A stretch of 64,000 nt of DNA from Desulfofustis sp. PB-SRB1 (GCA_016722945.1 JAEQMT010000010.1:823765-887764), one strand, 5' to 3'; counted from the stretch's first letter, positions 53,899 to 63,244 are shown. Numbers and translations are program-made. The notes: a model not told the origin generated them from the sequence alone.

Positions 53899-55218
53899 AT
53901 GGAAGACGAAGCCTTACGTACCGAAGTTGCCCTGTTTCGCTTCGGAGTTATCAGCGAGTTGGTTGCATCACGACTCGAACCCGGTGAGTTGACCGAACTC
54001 ATCTATCAAAAAAGTGAGCAGCACTGGAATATCCCCGGCTCTCATCGCACCCGGGTGTCGGCGGCCACCGTCAGGCGCTGGCTGCGACTCTATGAGCGGG
54101 GCGGCCGCGAGCTCAGTGCCTTGATGCCGGCCAGGCGGTGCGACCGGGGATGCTCTCGCACGGTCGATGATGAGACTCGCGGCGCCCTGATCCGGTTGCG
54201 CAAAGAACAACCAGGTTGGCCGGTCTGGCGGCTGGTGCAAGCACTTGCTGAAAAACAAGTAATCACACCCGGCACGACCCTGAGTCTCTCCACCGCCTAT
54301 CGCATCCTCACCCAGGAAAAGCTTGACAGCGCCGCTCTGCACAAGCGAGCCCCGGTGGATCGACGGCGTTACGAGGCCGAATTCCCCAACGATATCTGGC
54401 AATCAGATATCATGCACGGCCCGCTGGTAAAAGGCACCGGCAAAAGGCGCAAAGCGTATCTGATCGCCATTCTTGACGATCATTCCCGGTTCATTACCCA
54501 CGGCGAGTTCTTCTCTTCGGAAAAACTCGAATCCTGGCTCCAGGTCTTTCGCCAGGCCCTGCTTACCAGAGGACTGCCGCGTAAACTCTACGTGGACAAC
54601 GGCGCCGCCTTTCGCTCACGCCATCTCGAACGAATCTGTGCCTCGCTCGGCATCGCCCTGATCCACAGCCGCCCCTATACCCCACAGGGGCGCGGCAAGA
54701 TCGAGCGCTTCTTTCGCACCGTCAGATCCCGGTTTATCTCGCGCCTCGATGACCAACCCGACACCCTTGCTCAGCTCAATGAGCGGTTCCAGCACTGGCT
54801 GGAAACGGACTATCTGCATCGGGTTCATTCGGTCACCGCGATGACCCCGTTCAACCGCTTTGCCGCTCATCTTGAAATGATTCGCGAAGCACCCGCTGAT
54901 CTTACTGATCACTTCCGTAAAGAAGTGCGGCGCCGGGTCAGCAAAGACCGGGTCGTCACCATCGACGGACGACTCTTCGAAGCCCCGGTTCAATTGATCG
55001 GTGAACGGGTCACGCTCTTGTTCAACGATGATCGGCCGGAACGGGTCGAAATCTTCTGTAAGGGGCAGTCGTGTGGTCTGCTCAGGCCGGTTGATCTGGT
55101 GGTCAACACCCTGGTGAAACGAACCAAAAACGGCGGTGAAGAGATGCTCGCCGAAACCTCGACATGCCGGCCGGGACGGCTGCCCTTTGATCCTAGCGCC
55201 GACGGAGGTGGATCATGA
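53899..55218 (+). CDS. DDE transposase, copy 2
   Basis: 439 aa, with the same triad D170, D233 and E269. One residue differs from copy 1 (Asn in HWNIPG in place of His). It starts behind AGGAGG. It overlaps the ATPase by four bases. It should be active if its ends are. Confidence 0.95.
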   Translation: MEDEALRTEVALFRFGVISELVASRLEPGELTELIYQKSEQHWNIPGSHRTRVSAATVRRWLRLYERGGRELSALMPARRCDRGCSRTVDDETRGALIRLRKEQPGWPVWRLVQALAEKQVITPGTTLSLSTAYRILTQEKLDSAALHKRAPVDRRRYEAEFPNDIWQSDIMHGPLVKGTGKRRKAYLIAILDDHSRFITHGEFFSSEKLESWLQVFRQALLTRGLPRKLYVDNGAAFRSRHLERICASLGIALIHSRPYTPQGRGKIERFFRTVRSRFISRLDDQPDTLAQLNERFQHWLETDYLHRVHSVTAMTPFNRFAAHLEMIREAPADLTDHFRKEVRRRVSKDRVVTIDGRLFEAPVQLIGERVTLLFNDDRPERVEIFCKGQSCGLLRPVDLVVNTLVKRTKNGGEEMLAETSTCRPGRLPFDPSADGGGS

Positions 55219-56018
55219 GCTATCGAACTTTCTTCGGCCTCAGTGCGGAGCCCTTCAGGGCTGATCTCGCCCTTGAGCAGGTGCTCACCACCCCGGAATT
55301 GCTCGGCGTCCAGCAACGCCTCGACTATGTCTTGCGTCTGGGCGCCATCATGCTTGTCACCGGCGAAGTCGGCGCCGGCAAATCAACCGCCGTGCGCTAC
55401 AGCTGTGGAACGCTTCATCACTCTCGGTACAAGACCCTGTGGGTCACCGCTTCAGCCGGCTCTATTCTCGAACTCTACCGCCAGCTCCTGGCCGAGCTTG
55501 ACATCGCTACCGCATCGTCCTCACGGGCCGTATTGACCCGGCTGATCAGAGCACAGATCGACAGCCTGGTCGCCGGTAAAAAGCAGCAACCCCTGCTGAT
55601 TATCGATGAGGCCTCACTGCTGCGCCTCGATGTCTTTGCCGAGCTCCATACCATCACCCAGTTCGAAGCCGACTCCAAACCGTGGCTGCCCATGGTGCTG
55701 GCCGGCCAGAATAACCTGGCGGAAAACCTGCTCTACCGTACCGCCATACCGCTGGCTTCTCGCATTGTTGCCAGAAGTCATCTGCCGGCGGTCACCCGCC
55801 AGGCGATGGGTGAGTATCTGGACCATCATCTCACCATTGTCGGAATAAAAAACTCACCCTTTACCGAACAGGCGGTAACCGCCATTCATCAGGGCTCCGG
55901 CGGGCTCTTTCGCAAAGCCAACCATCTTGCCCGCGGCGCCATGATCGCCGCTGCCGCCGAAAAAACACAAGAGGTAACAGCGGAGCATGTTCGGTGTGCC
56001 GACTCGGAGCTGCTGTAA
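55215..56018 (+). CDS. AAA ATPase, transposition protein, copy 2
   Basis: 267 aa, identical to the copy 1 protein, with Walker A GEVGAGKST and Walker B LLIIDEAS. Coupled to the transposase by a four-base overlap. Confidence 0.93.
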   Translation: MSYRTFFGLSAEPFRADLALEQVLTTPELLGVQQRLDYVLRLGAIMLVTGEVGAGKSTAVRYSCGTLHHSRYKTLWVTASAGSILELYRQLLAELDIATASSSRAVLTRLIRAQIDSLVAGKKQQPLLIIDEASLLRLDVFAELHTITQFEADSKPWLPMVLAGQNNLAENLLYRTAIPLASRIVARSHLPAVTRQAMGEYLDHHLTIVGIKNSPFTEQAVTAIHQGSGGLFRKANHLARGAMIAAAAEKTQEVTAEHVRCADSELL

Positions 56019-56046
56019 TTCAACCATCAAACACAAGGAGCACATC

Positions 56047-56208
56047 ATGAAACCTGAACAGACCATCCAGTTTCTTGCCGAATTGCTTGAACTGGCTGAA
56101 GAACTAAACCGTATCGTCAAACAGTATTGCCGACTCGTAACCACTGATCAATCTGGACACGGACACTACGCAGAGAAGAAGGACTCAGAATATGATGCAT
56201 TGTTCTGA
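56047..56208 (+). CDS. 53-aa transposon protein, copy 2
   Basis: Identical to the protein at 25991-26152, with the same AAGGAG site. Its unchanged retention in both copies supports its being a real gene. Confidence 0.6.
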   Translation: MKPEQTIQFLAELLELAEELNRIVKQYCRLVTTDQSGHGHYAEKKDSEYDALF

Positions 56209-56414
56209 GTAAATCTGTACTCTAGTCGTGCCGAGATGCTCCCCCCGGGCGGCGCTACGCGACGCACGCCCGGGGGGACGCCTGCAAAATATTCTGATAT
56301 CACTGGTAAGATATTCAGACAAATGCTGTGCATTTAATGTGAGAATCAACAATCTGATGGGGAAGAGGCCATTTGCAGCTGGCAGTTCAAAAGCCGATGA
56401 GGAGGGCATGGATT

Positions 56415-56600
56415 ATGAGCTATGATGAAGATCCTCTCGACCTGTTCGAAGATGATGATGACGGAGTTATCGAAACGATACTGCTTTTCGATGGTGAGGA
56501 AGAACCGTTATCCCAAAAAACCGGTTGTGTCGTTCTCATCTTAGCTGTCGGCACATCAGCGGGTTTCTGCTCCTGGACGCTTATCCACTGGATTGTATAG
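56415..56600 (+). CDS. 61-aa acidic protein with C-terminal membrane helix
   Basis: ATG 56415 with GAGGAGGG nine bases upstream. The N-terminal half is very acidic (SYDEDPLDLFEDDDDG, FDGEEE) and the C-terminal 24 residues form one hydrophobic helix (CVVLILAVGTSAGFCSWTLI) with two Cys. A tail-anchored small protein is likely. It sits just after transposon copy 2, whose end lies 63 bases upstream. The family is unknown to me. Confidence 0.5.
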   Translation: MSYDEDPLDLFEDDDDGVIETILLFDGEEEPLSQKTGCVVLILAVGTSAGFCSWTLIHWIV

Positions 56601-56613
56601 AACCGTTATGTTC

Positions 56614-56775
56614 TGATGGCGTCGTAAAAACCCCATTTACGGTCATTGTGGAGTTGAACCGAAATCCAGAATCATTTGAAATTACTGGATTCCCGCTGCA
56701 GCCTGCCCTTGAGTGTTGTTATCGAGGGCGGGAATGATGTTGGCAGGCAAATTCAAGGCTTTTACGAGTCCATCA
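56614..56775. repeat. Interspersed repeat, family 2 (MITE-like), copy C
   Basis: 162 bp, with inverted ends TGATGGCGTCGTAAAAACC and AAGGCTTTTACGAGTCCATCA, and the inner inverted repeat CTGGATTCCCGCTGCAGCC ... GAGGGCGGGAATGATG. It is the same length as copy B. The rest of the 310-bp gap 56601-56910 holds nothing else I can name. Confidence 0.8.
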
Positions 56776-56910
56776 TGTTCTTACGCGACTATCGACTACA
56801 CAGCAACCCGGTTGAAAAGCCGCTACAGACGGTTATGGCTTTTGCAGTGCTGGGGCTTTCGCAATTAACCCATCAATATTGTCTATCTTTCCGCTCTCCG
56901 TCGTTGTCGG

Positions 56911-57690
56911 TCAACACTGCTTCCAGTGCGGTTTTCGTTTTTCCAGAAAGGCGGCAACCCCCTCTTTTGCGTCGTGGGTGGAGCAGAGCCGGGCAAAGGC
57001 CTCGTTCATGTACTCAAATTGTTTGTGATAGCTCATGTCCTCCGCGGCGTAAAACGCCTTTTTGGCAATCTGCACGGCCACCGGACTTTTTCTGGCAAGA
57101 CTCACCGCCCATTCATAGGCCTCTTGTTCGAGGCTGTCGGCCGGCGCTGTCCGGTTGATCAGCCCCATCTCCATGGCCTGTGGGGCTTTGATGAGATCGC
57201 CGTAGAGCAGAAGCTCGAGCGCCTTTTTCCGGCCAATCGATCTGGCCACGGGAATCACCGGGCCGACACAGTTGAGGCCCACATTAATGGCGGTCAATCC
57301 CATTTTTGCATTTTCCGCGGCGATACTCAGGTCAGCGGCCACCGCCAGCCCCATGCCGTTGGCGGCGGCGACTCCCTGCACCTGGGCAATCACCGGTTTG
57401 GTCATTTTCGATATGGCAACCAGCGGCTGCTCCATCTTCTCGATCCATGCCTGGTATTCAAGGGCGGTCTTGCCTTCAAGCTCATTGATATCGATGCCGG
57501 CGCAAAAGGCTTTACCGGACCCTTTGAGAAGAATAACCCGTACCTCAGGATCATCATCAAACTCCCGCAGCGCATGATAGAGCTCAGTGGCCATCTGGGT
57601 GGTAAAGGTGTTGAGTTTTTCGGGCCGGTTGAGGGTGATGGCGCCGATCAGTTCCTTATCCTTTGCAATGATCACGCTCTCATAGCTCAT
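56911..57690 (-). CDS. Enoyl-CoA hydratase/isomerase family protein
   Basis: A 259-aa crotonase-fold protein. Oxyanion-hole stretches are GKAFCAGIDINEL and VQGVAAANGMGLAVAADLS, and the family core LTAINVGLNCVGPVIPVARS follows. A Glu/Asp pair typical of true hydratases is not evident at the second catalytic position, so the reaction (hydration, isomerisation or thioester chemistry) is uncertain. It lies 32 bases after the 12-heme cytochrome on the same strand. It starts at ATG 57690. Confidence 0.82.
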   Translation of the reverse strand: MSYESVIIAKDKELIGAITLNRPEKLNTFTTQMATELYHALREFDDDPEVRVILLKGSGKAFCAGIDINELEGKTALEYQAWIEKMEQPLVAISKMTKPVIAQVQGVAAANGMGLAVAADLSIAAENAKMGLTAINVGLNCVGPVIPVARSIGRKKALELLLYGDLIKAPQAMEMGLINRTAPADSLEQEAYEWAVSLARKSPVAVQIAKKAFYAAEDMSYHKQFEYMNEAFARLCSTHDAKEGVAAFLEKRKPHWKQC

Positions 57691-57722
57691 AGAGTACCTC
57701 CCTTATGTAAATTACAAATTTC

Positions 57723-59579
57723 CTAAAGTTTTTCTTCCCCCTGCCGCGGAACCGGGGTCGGCCAGCGGGCGGTGGTAAATTCGCTGGCGCCGCGAGGATC
57801 CGGGCAGACGCTCTCTTCGGTATAGGTTTTCCAGGCGGGATCGGTATAGGAGTCGTGGCAGCCCACGCAGAGCCCGACCCGCAAGATGCGGCGCAATTCA
57901 TCGCCGTTGAAGGGTCGCAGATTTTCCCGCGAGCCGTGCTGAAGCGGTGTGCCATCCAAGGTGACGAAGGTGTCCAGACCCGGGGTGTGGCCGGAGGCGG
58001 TGGGTTCGCCCCGATGTTGCGGGGTGAACTGGACGACACCGTTTTTAACCCGCAGGGTTCCCTCACCGAGGCCCACCGTCTTGGTGGAGGCGTGACAATC
58101 GACACATGTACGGCCCTTTTCCTGGGTGGTGTGGGGATTGATGGCGGCCATGGTAAAGCGGTTGAAACTATCCGTTACACTGCCCTCTTCATCCACGAAG
58201 GTGACCATATCCTGACAGCCCGGCGTCACCACCACCACCTCCTCGCCCCAGATGGCCAGCATGGGCTTGAGATAGCGGATGTATGAACGGCCCTCCTCCC
58301 AGCGCCCCGGGGTCTCTTCCAGGCTGAGCTTGTCGATATGGGTTTTTGAGGCGTCGCGGCGGGCGTGACAGCCGTAGCATTGCGGCACCCAGGTGGAGTG
58401 GCAGGCCTCGCAGGTGACCCGCTTGTGGCCGGCAAAGTCACAGACTCCTGAGGCGGGCGGATTGATGGGGAAATCGATGTTTGGATCGCGTTTGCTCAAC
58501 AGCTTCCAGCGTCCGTCTTCCTCGATAACGTTGGTCATGAGGTTGTTCTTCCGGGTGGTGCCGGGATTTGTGCTGTGGCACACCTCACACGATATCTCAA
58601 GTTGTTCCTCGTAGTGGGCGTAGCTGGTGCCGTCGCCCATCACCTCTTCGCGGGTGTGACAGTCGATGCAGGCGATATTCTTGCGGTGGTGGATATCATC
58701 GGCCAGTTCCAGATAAAATCGCTCGCCCGGCAATTGCTGCGATGATAGAGCGCCATCCTCATAGGGGGTGCCGTAGCCTTCCGACTCAAAGACGCCGATA
58801 TAGGCGAGACCGATCCGGCCGGAGCGGTTGTGGCACCGAATACAGTTCTGGTCGTCAAATTTCTGGTCGATAAGCGGATGAATTACCTGCTCCGTCTCGG
58901 TGGCCGTCGCCCACTCGTCGTCAAACAGGCCGGGCCGCTGGTGTCCGGCCGGCATCCGGTAGTGGCAGGCCGAACAGCCGCCGCCCTTTTCGTTGAAAAA
59001 GGCGGGGACGCCGGGCAGATCGTTTTTCTGTTTCCAGAGGTGACAGGTGCCGCACAATTTACGAAAATAGTCCAGGGCCTGGGAGTTCTCGCCGGAATCG
59101 ATAAGGTCTTTGACGGTCAGCTCGGTGTCCTGGGAATCGCTCTCCCCCCAGTAGTAAAGCAGGGTGCCGAGAATGCCGCGATTGGTGGCCATAAGCGAGT
59201 TGTGCACCTTTTTCACATCACCGGGATGACATTCATTCACCCCGCAGGTTTTGTGGACAATGCGCAGATCACCGGGGTTGAGGATCATGCCGGCGTGCGC
59301 CTTGTCCTTGGTGATGGCGAGCGGATCACCAAGGTGGCATGAGGCGCAGCCGAGCACGGCGGCGTCGTGGGCGGGATCGAGTTTTTCCTGATCATGGCAA
59401 AACTGACACATATCGATCCGGCCGGCGGTGGTGATCACCATCTGGGTGGGGCGCTCGATCGTCTGCTCCTGATAGACCGCGCCGGTGATCAGCATAATAA
59501 AGCCGACGAAAGCGACCCCGCTCAGGATCTGTTTTTTAGGGCGCCGGAGAACGCTGAAGCGGCTGAAAAAACTCTTCAT
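57723..59579 (-). CDS. Membrane-anchored 12-heme c-type cytochrome
   Basis: 618 aa with one N-terminal membrane helix (ILSGVAFVGFIMLITGAVY). Eleven CXXCH sites (CQFCH, CASCH, CGTCH, CSACH, CIRCH, CIDCH, CEVCH, CEACH, CYGCH, CVDCH, CVGCH) plus one CX4CH (CGVNECH), giving about twelve hemes. It is a likely periplasmic electron-transfer cytochrome; no matching named family is recognised. The stop overlaps the nadE start region (ATGA), so it is coupled to nadE upstream. The hydratase follows it. Confidence 0.85.
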   Translation of the reverse strand: MKSFFSRFSVLRRPKKQILSGVAFVGFIMLITGAVYQEQTIERPTQMVITTAGRIDMCQFCHDQEKLDPAHDAAVLGCASCHLGDPLAITKDKAHAGMILNPGDLRIVHKTCGVNECHPGDVKKVHNSLMATNRGILGTLLYYWGESDSQDTELTVKDLIDSGENSQALDYFRKLCGTCHLWKQKNDLPGVPAFFNEKGGGCSACHYRMPAGHQRPGLFDDEWATATETEQVIHPLIDQKFDDQNCIRCHNRSGRIGLAYIGVFESEGYGTPYEDGALSSQQLPGERFYLELADDIHHRKNIACIDCHTREEVMGDGTSYAHYEEQLEISCEVCHSTNPGTTRKNNLMTNVIEEDGRWKLLSKRDPNIDFPINPPASGVCDFAGHKRVTCEACHSTWVPQCYGCHARRDASKTHIDKLSLEETPGRWEEGRSYIRYLKPMLAIWGEEVVVVTPGCQDMVTFVDEEGSVTDSFNRFTMAAINPHTTQEKGRTCVDCHASTKTVGLGEGTLRVKNGVVQFTPQHRGEPTASGHTPGLDTFVTLDGTPLQHGSRENLRPFNGDELRRILRVGLCVGCHDSYTDPAWKTYTEESVCPDPRGASEFTTARWPTPVPRQGEEKL

Positions 59580-61222
59580 TTGAGATACTTCTGAACATTG
59601 GGCAGGCGCCGGCCGATGCCAAAGGCCTTGCTCGACACCTTCAACCCCATGGGAGCCTGTTTGCGTTTATACTCGTTGCGGTGAATTCGCCCGACGATAT
59701 CGGTGACGACCGCGGCATCGAATCCACGCTCGATCAATTCATCGCTGCCCACCCCCTCTTCGAGGTATAGTTCAAGAATCTGATCGAGCAGTTCGTAGGG
59801 CGGCAGATCATCGTCGTCGCGCTGGCCGGGGGCCAATTCGGCTGAGGGCGGCTTGTCGATGATGGAGGTGGGAATCAGTTCTCGCTGCTCGTTGATGAAG
59901 TAGGCCAGTTGGTAGACCAGCTGTTTGGGGACATCGGCCAACACCGCCAGGCCACCGCTCATATCGCCATACAGGGTGCAGTAGCCCACCGCCAGCTCAC
60001 TCTTGTTGCCGGTGGCCAGCAGCAGGTGACCGAACTTGTTGGACAGTGCCATCAGCAGGGTGCCGCGCACACGCGCCTGGATATTTTGCTCGGTAACATC
60101 TTCGCCGCAACCCGCAAACAGGGGGGCGAGCAATCCCTGAAACTGTTCCACCACCAGTTCAATGGGCAGCACCTCGAACCGACATCTAAACCGTTTTGCA
60201 AGTTCGCGGGCATCTTCGATGGAAGCGGCCGAGCTGAACCGCGACGGCATGGCAACCCCCATAACGTTTTCGCGGCCCAGTGCGCGGACGGCCAGGGCCA
60301 GGGTCACGGCCGAATCGATGCCACCAGAGAGCCCAACCAGCGCTGATGTAAAGCCGCTTTTACCGAGATAGTCGGAGATGCCCATAATCAGCGCGTCATG
60401 AGCCAACCGCACGGTGGAGGAGGTGTTGATGACGGCGGATGATGCGGAAAAATCGTCGGTTTCCACCACGACCATGTCTTCGGCAAATTGGCTGGCCGCT
60501 TGGATCTTGGTGCCGTCTGTATTGTAAACCGCACTGGCCCCGTCAAAGAGCAGTGAGTCCTGGCCGCCCACCTGGTTGACGAAAAAAAGCGGCCTCGCGT
60601 AGCGCCGGCAGACCTCGCCGAACAACCGGTCGCGTACCGCCCCTTTTTCCAGATCAAAGGGCGAGGCCGAAACGTTGACGAGAAAATCTGGGGGCTTGCC
60701 ACCTTCGCCGGTTGTTTCAAACAGCTCGGCAACCGGGTCTACCTGATATTCATCGACGGCGTCGTGCCAGATATCCTCGCACACGGTGATCCCGAAAACC
60801 GCGTCGCCGAGGCGCAGCGGCCCAGCGAAATCGCCCGGCTGAAAATAGCGGTTTTCGTCAAACACGTCGTAGGCGGGCAACAGCCGTTTTCTTGTCTTGT
60901 GAACAATGGTGCCGCCACGGGCAACCATGACGCTGTTATACAATGGTTTTCCCGGACGTGTATCATTGGACTCAAAACAACCGAACATCACATCAATATC
61001 GGGCAACTGCGTTACCAGAGCCGCCACGGCGTGATGATGGTCAGCCACGAAGGAGGAACGCTCCAGCAGATCAAGGGGCGGATAGCCCGAAACGCAGAGC
61101 TCAGGAAAAATGGCCAGATCGCACCCACCATCGGCGGCACGCCTGGCACCGGCGAGGATTTTGGCGCAATTGCCGGAAAAATCACCGATAATCGGGTTGA
61201 GCTGATGCAGAGATACTTTCAT
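59576..61222 (-). CDS. nadE: Glutamine-dependent NAD+ synthetase
   Basis: A 548-aa two-domain enzyme making NAD+ from deamido-NAD+. The N-terminal nitrilase-like glutaminase domain is shown by IFPELCVSGYPPLDLLERSS (Glu), the Lys in HKTRKRLLP and the Cys in ITVCEDIWHD. The C-terminal synthetase domain has the ATP loop GLSGGIDSAVTLALAV and GYCTLYGDMSGG. It starts at ATG 61222. Its stop overlaps the cytochrome start by four bases, an unusual pairing. Confidence 0.95.
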   Translation of the reverse strand: MKVSLHQLNPIIGDFSGNCAKILAGARRAADGGCDLAIFPELCVSGYPPLDLLERSSFVADHHHAVAALVTQLPDIDVMFGCFESNDTRPGKPLYNSVMVARGGTIVHKTRKRLLPAYDVFDENRYFQPGDFAGPLRLGDAVFGITVCEDIWHDAVDEYQVDPVAELFETTGEGGKPPDFLVNVSASPFDLEKGAVRDRLFGEVCRRYARPLFFVNQVGGQDSLLFDGASAVYNTDGTKIQAASQFAEDMVVVETDDFSASSAVINTSSTVRLAHDALIMGISDYLGKSGFTSALVGLSGGIDSAVTLALAVRALGRENVMGVAMPSRFSSAASIEDARELAKRFRCRFEVLPIELVVEQFQGLLAPLFAGCGEDVTEQNIQARVRGTLLMALSNKFGHLLLATGNKSELAVGYCTLYGDMSGGLAVLADVPKQLVYQLAYFINEQRELIPTSIIDKPPSAELAPGQRDDDDLPPYELLDQILELYLEEGVGSDELIERGFDAAVVTDIVGRIHRNEYKRKQAPMGLKVSSKAFGIGRRLPNVQKYLK

Positions 61223-61433
61223 GGGTACCGCTGGTGGGAAGGGGGGAGCACACTGCTATGGGTTCGGTAACACCTGTCCATCGGCATAGATTACCTGAAC
61301 AGACCGATTTTGCCACTGAGTTTGTTTAACTTACAATCGAAAGTGACCTCGCGTCATGACGCAAAAGAGGGAGCATGGCAGCACAATATAACCGACTGAG
61401 CTTTGATGCCGGGAAGCCCAAAGGACAAGCAAA

Positions 61434-61784
61434 CTACTCATCACCATTGAGTTCAGCCATTAACACCATACATGTCGTTTCCAAGCGGCCTAATTTATGC
61501 TGAACCACATCCCACACCACGGGGAGGCTCACTCCGAAATATTCATGCGCCAGTATATTTCTCAACGCCATGATCTTACGCCACTCAATATCATTTGCAC
61601 GTTCCTTGCAAGTTTCCGGCAGACGTCGTACTGCTTCTCCGATGATTTCGAGGTTTCGCACCACTGCATCCTGGGTCTTCCTGTCTTGAGTGAATGTGTG
61701 GTAGCTCATATCAGCGCAATATTCTCGGATCTGAGCAATTGAATCGAGGATATCATCAAGATAGAGGCGCTCATCCCTCGGCAT
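61434..61784 (-). CDS. hepT: HepT-like toxin (DUF86)
   Basis: A 116-aa HEPN-domain RNase. The active-site R-x4-H-x-Y is in RNILAHEYFGV, and the DDILDSIAQIREYC and RNLEIIGEAVRRL helices match the family. Start ATG 61784; the gene overlaps the antitoxin gene by 14 bases. A longer frame upstream is open but runs through the antitoxin gene and is not used. Confidence 0.88.
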   Translation of the reverse strand: MPRDERLYLDDILDSIAQIREYCADMSYHTFTQDRKTQDAVVRNLEIIGEAVRRLPETCKERANDIEWRKIMALRNILAHEYFGVSLPVVWDVVQHKLGRLETTCMVLMAELNGDE

Positions 61785-62061
61785 AGATGACCTCTTTGGC
61801 AATGATCGATCTGAGACGAGGCTTAACTGAATCCGCCATAACCAGATCAACCGGCCTCTGAAACAGTTCCTCCAATTCGAATTTAAGGTCCATATAATTG
61901 TCAAACGTCGGTTCCGCAAACTCCACCAGTACATCGACGTCACTTGCCCCATTGTGATCGCCTCTGGCATGGGAACCAAACACGCCGATCCGACTGACGG
62001 TATAGCGTCGACGCAGCTTATCAGCAACGGCTGTTAATTTGTCCATAACGTTTTGGTTCAT
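61771..62061 (-). CDS. mntA: MntA-type nucleotidyltransferase antitoxin
   Basis: A 96-aa minimal nucleotidyltransferase. The active site is GSHARGDHNGASDVDVLVEF (GS-x10-DxD). In known HepT/MntA pairs this enzyme AMPylates the toxin's Tyr and so silences it. It starts at ATG 62061 and is followed by hepT, overlapping by 14 bases. Confidence 0.88.
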   Translation of the reverse strand: MNQNVMDKLTAVADKLRRRYTVSRIGVFGSHARGDHNGASDVDVLVEFAEPTFDNYMDLKFELEELFQRPVDLVMADSVKPRLRSIIAKEVIYAEG

Positions 62062-62245
62062 CTCTATTGCTCTGACGCTTTGATGGTATGGTTAATTTCG
62101 CAGTTCCAACTCAAGACGCAATTCCAGACTCGATTCTTTAATTATACCTCATGGGGTTCAAAAATACCATGGTCGCGGTCGGTCTTGTTCTTCCCGGACT
62201 TTATAGAGCCGTGTATGCACATTACTCGGCGCACCCGAACCTGGC

Positions 62246-63244
62246 TCACCGCTGGTACTTTCGAACTGCACGGTTGTGTTCTTTCAGGGTTTTGGAAAAC
62301 TGGTGAGTGCCGTCGTTTTTGGAGACAAAATAGAAGGCATCGGTGGTGGCGGGATGCATCGCCGCATGCAGGGCGGCACGGCCGGGGCTGCAGATGGGCC
62401 CGGGCGGCAGGCCGGAGATACGGTAGGTGTTATAGGCGGTGTCACTGTCCAGATCGGACTTTGAGATGGCGCCGCCAACCCGGCCGAGGCCAAACAGGAT
62501 GGTGGGATCTGACTGCAGCCGCATACCGGTAGCCAGCCGGTTGTAAAACACCCCGGCGATCAGCGGCCGCTCCTGGGGCGCCCCGGTCTCTTTTTCAATT
62601 ATCGAGGCCAAAGTGAACAACTCATGACGGCTCAAATCGGTAGTCTCTTGCCCCACCTCGTCATATACCGCGAGAGCCTGATTCACCAGCATTGTCAGCA
62701 GGGCCTCGGGTTCGGGGACCGGCTTGGTGAAATAGTAGGTATCGGGGTAGAGGTACCCTTCCAGATCGGCGGCGTCGACCAGTCCAAGGCGCATGGCAAA
62801 GGCGGGGCTGCCGGCAAGCCGGACAAACTCGTCAAAATCGGTAATTCCTTTATCGGCAAAGACGGCACCGGTTTGCTCTATGGTGAGTCCTTCTGGAACA
62901 GTTACCGCATAGTGGATGGGCCGGGCCTTCTCGAGACCGCGGATCAGCGCCACCGGCGTCTGGTTGGTGGGCAACTCAAACTCCCCGGCAGGCAAACGGG
63001 TCGCCGCATCCATGAGATACGCCAGTGGGGCAAATCCACGGCTTGGCGTGAGCAGCCCCTGACCGACGAGAATTGACTCTATTTCGGCCAGTGAGGAACC
63101 ACGCGGGATCGTAACGATCCGGCTTGGTTCACTCTGGAGGGGCCCCGGCGAATAGGCATACAGAGCAAACCAGCCCATACCGGCGCCAAGTGCCGCCACC
63201 ACCGCCAGCGCCGCGGACAGCAGCCACCGTCGGCCCGCTTTCAC
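62246..63244 (-). CDS. mltG: Endolytic murein transglycosylase MltG
   Basis: A 332-aa transglycosylase that cuts nascent glycan strands near PBPs. It has an N-terminal membrane helix (LLSAALAVVAALGAGMGWF), a LysM-like region and a YceG domain with the catalytic Glu in SIIEKETGAPQERPLIAGVF. The GTG start at 63244 overlaps the lon stop (GTGA), so it is coupled to lon. It adds to the wall-synthesis set in this window. Confidence 0.92.
   Translation of the reverse strand: MKAGRRWLLSAALAVVAALGAGMGWFALYAYSPGPLQSEPSRIVTIPRGSSLAEIESILVGQGLLTPSRGFAPLAYLMDAATRLPAGEFELPTNQTPVALIRGLEKARPIHYAVTVPEGLTIEQTGAVFADKGITDFDEFVRLAGSPAFAMRLGLVDAADLEGYLYPDTYYFTKPVPEPEALLTMLVNQALAVYDEVGQETTDLSRHELFTLASIIEKETGAPQERPLIAGVFYNRLATGMRLQSDPTILFGLGRVGGAISKSDLDSDTAYNTYRISGLPPGPICSPGRAALHAAMHPATTDAFYFVSKNDGTHQFSKTLKEHNRAVRKYQR

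Larger units (their letters stand above)
53132..56351 (+). mobile_element. Tn552/Tn7-like transposable element, copy 2 (3,220 bp)
   Basis: Same ends (TGTTGA ... TCAACA) and gene order as copy 1. The flanks TCCAC and ATCTG do not match, so there is no target duplication. About the first 950 bp carry many base differences from copy 1, while the last 2.2 kb is identical but for one base in a G run. The zinc-ribbon gene is frameshifted; the other three genes are intact. It sits at the end of the polysaccharide island. Confidence 0.92.

Noticed and set aside
53127-56356. Target duplication around transposon copy 2
   Set aside because: The flanking bases TCCAC and ATCTG do not match in either register.
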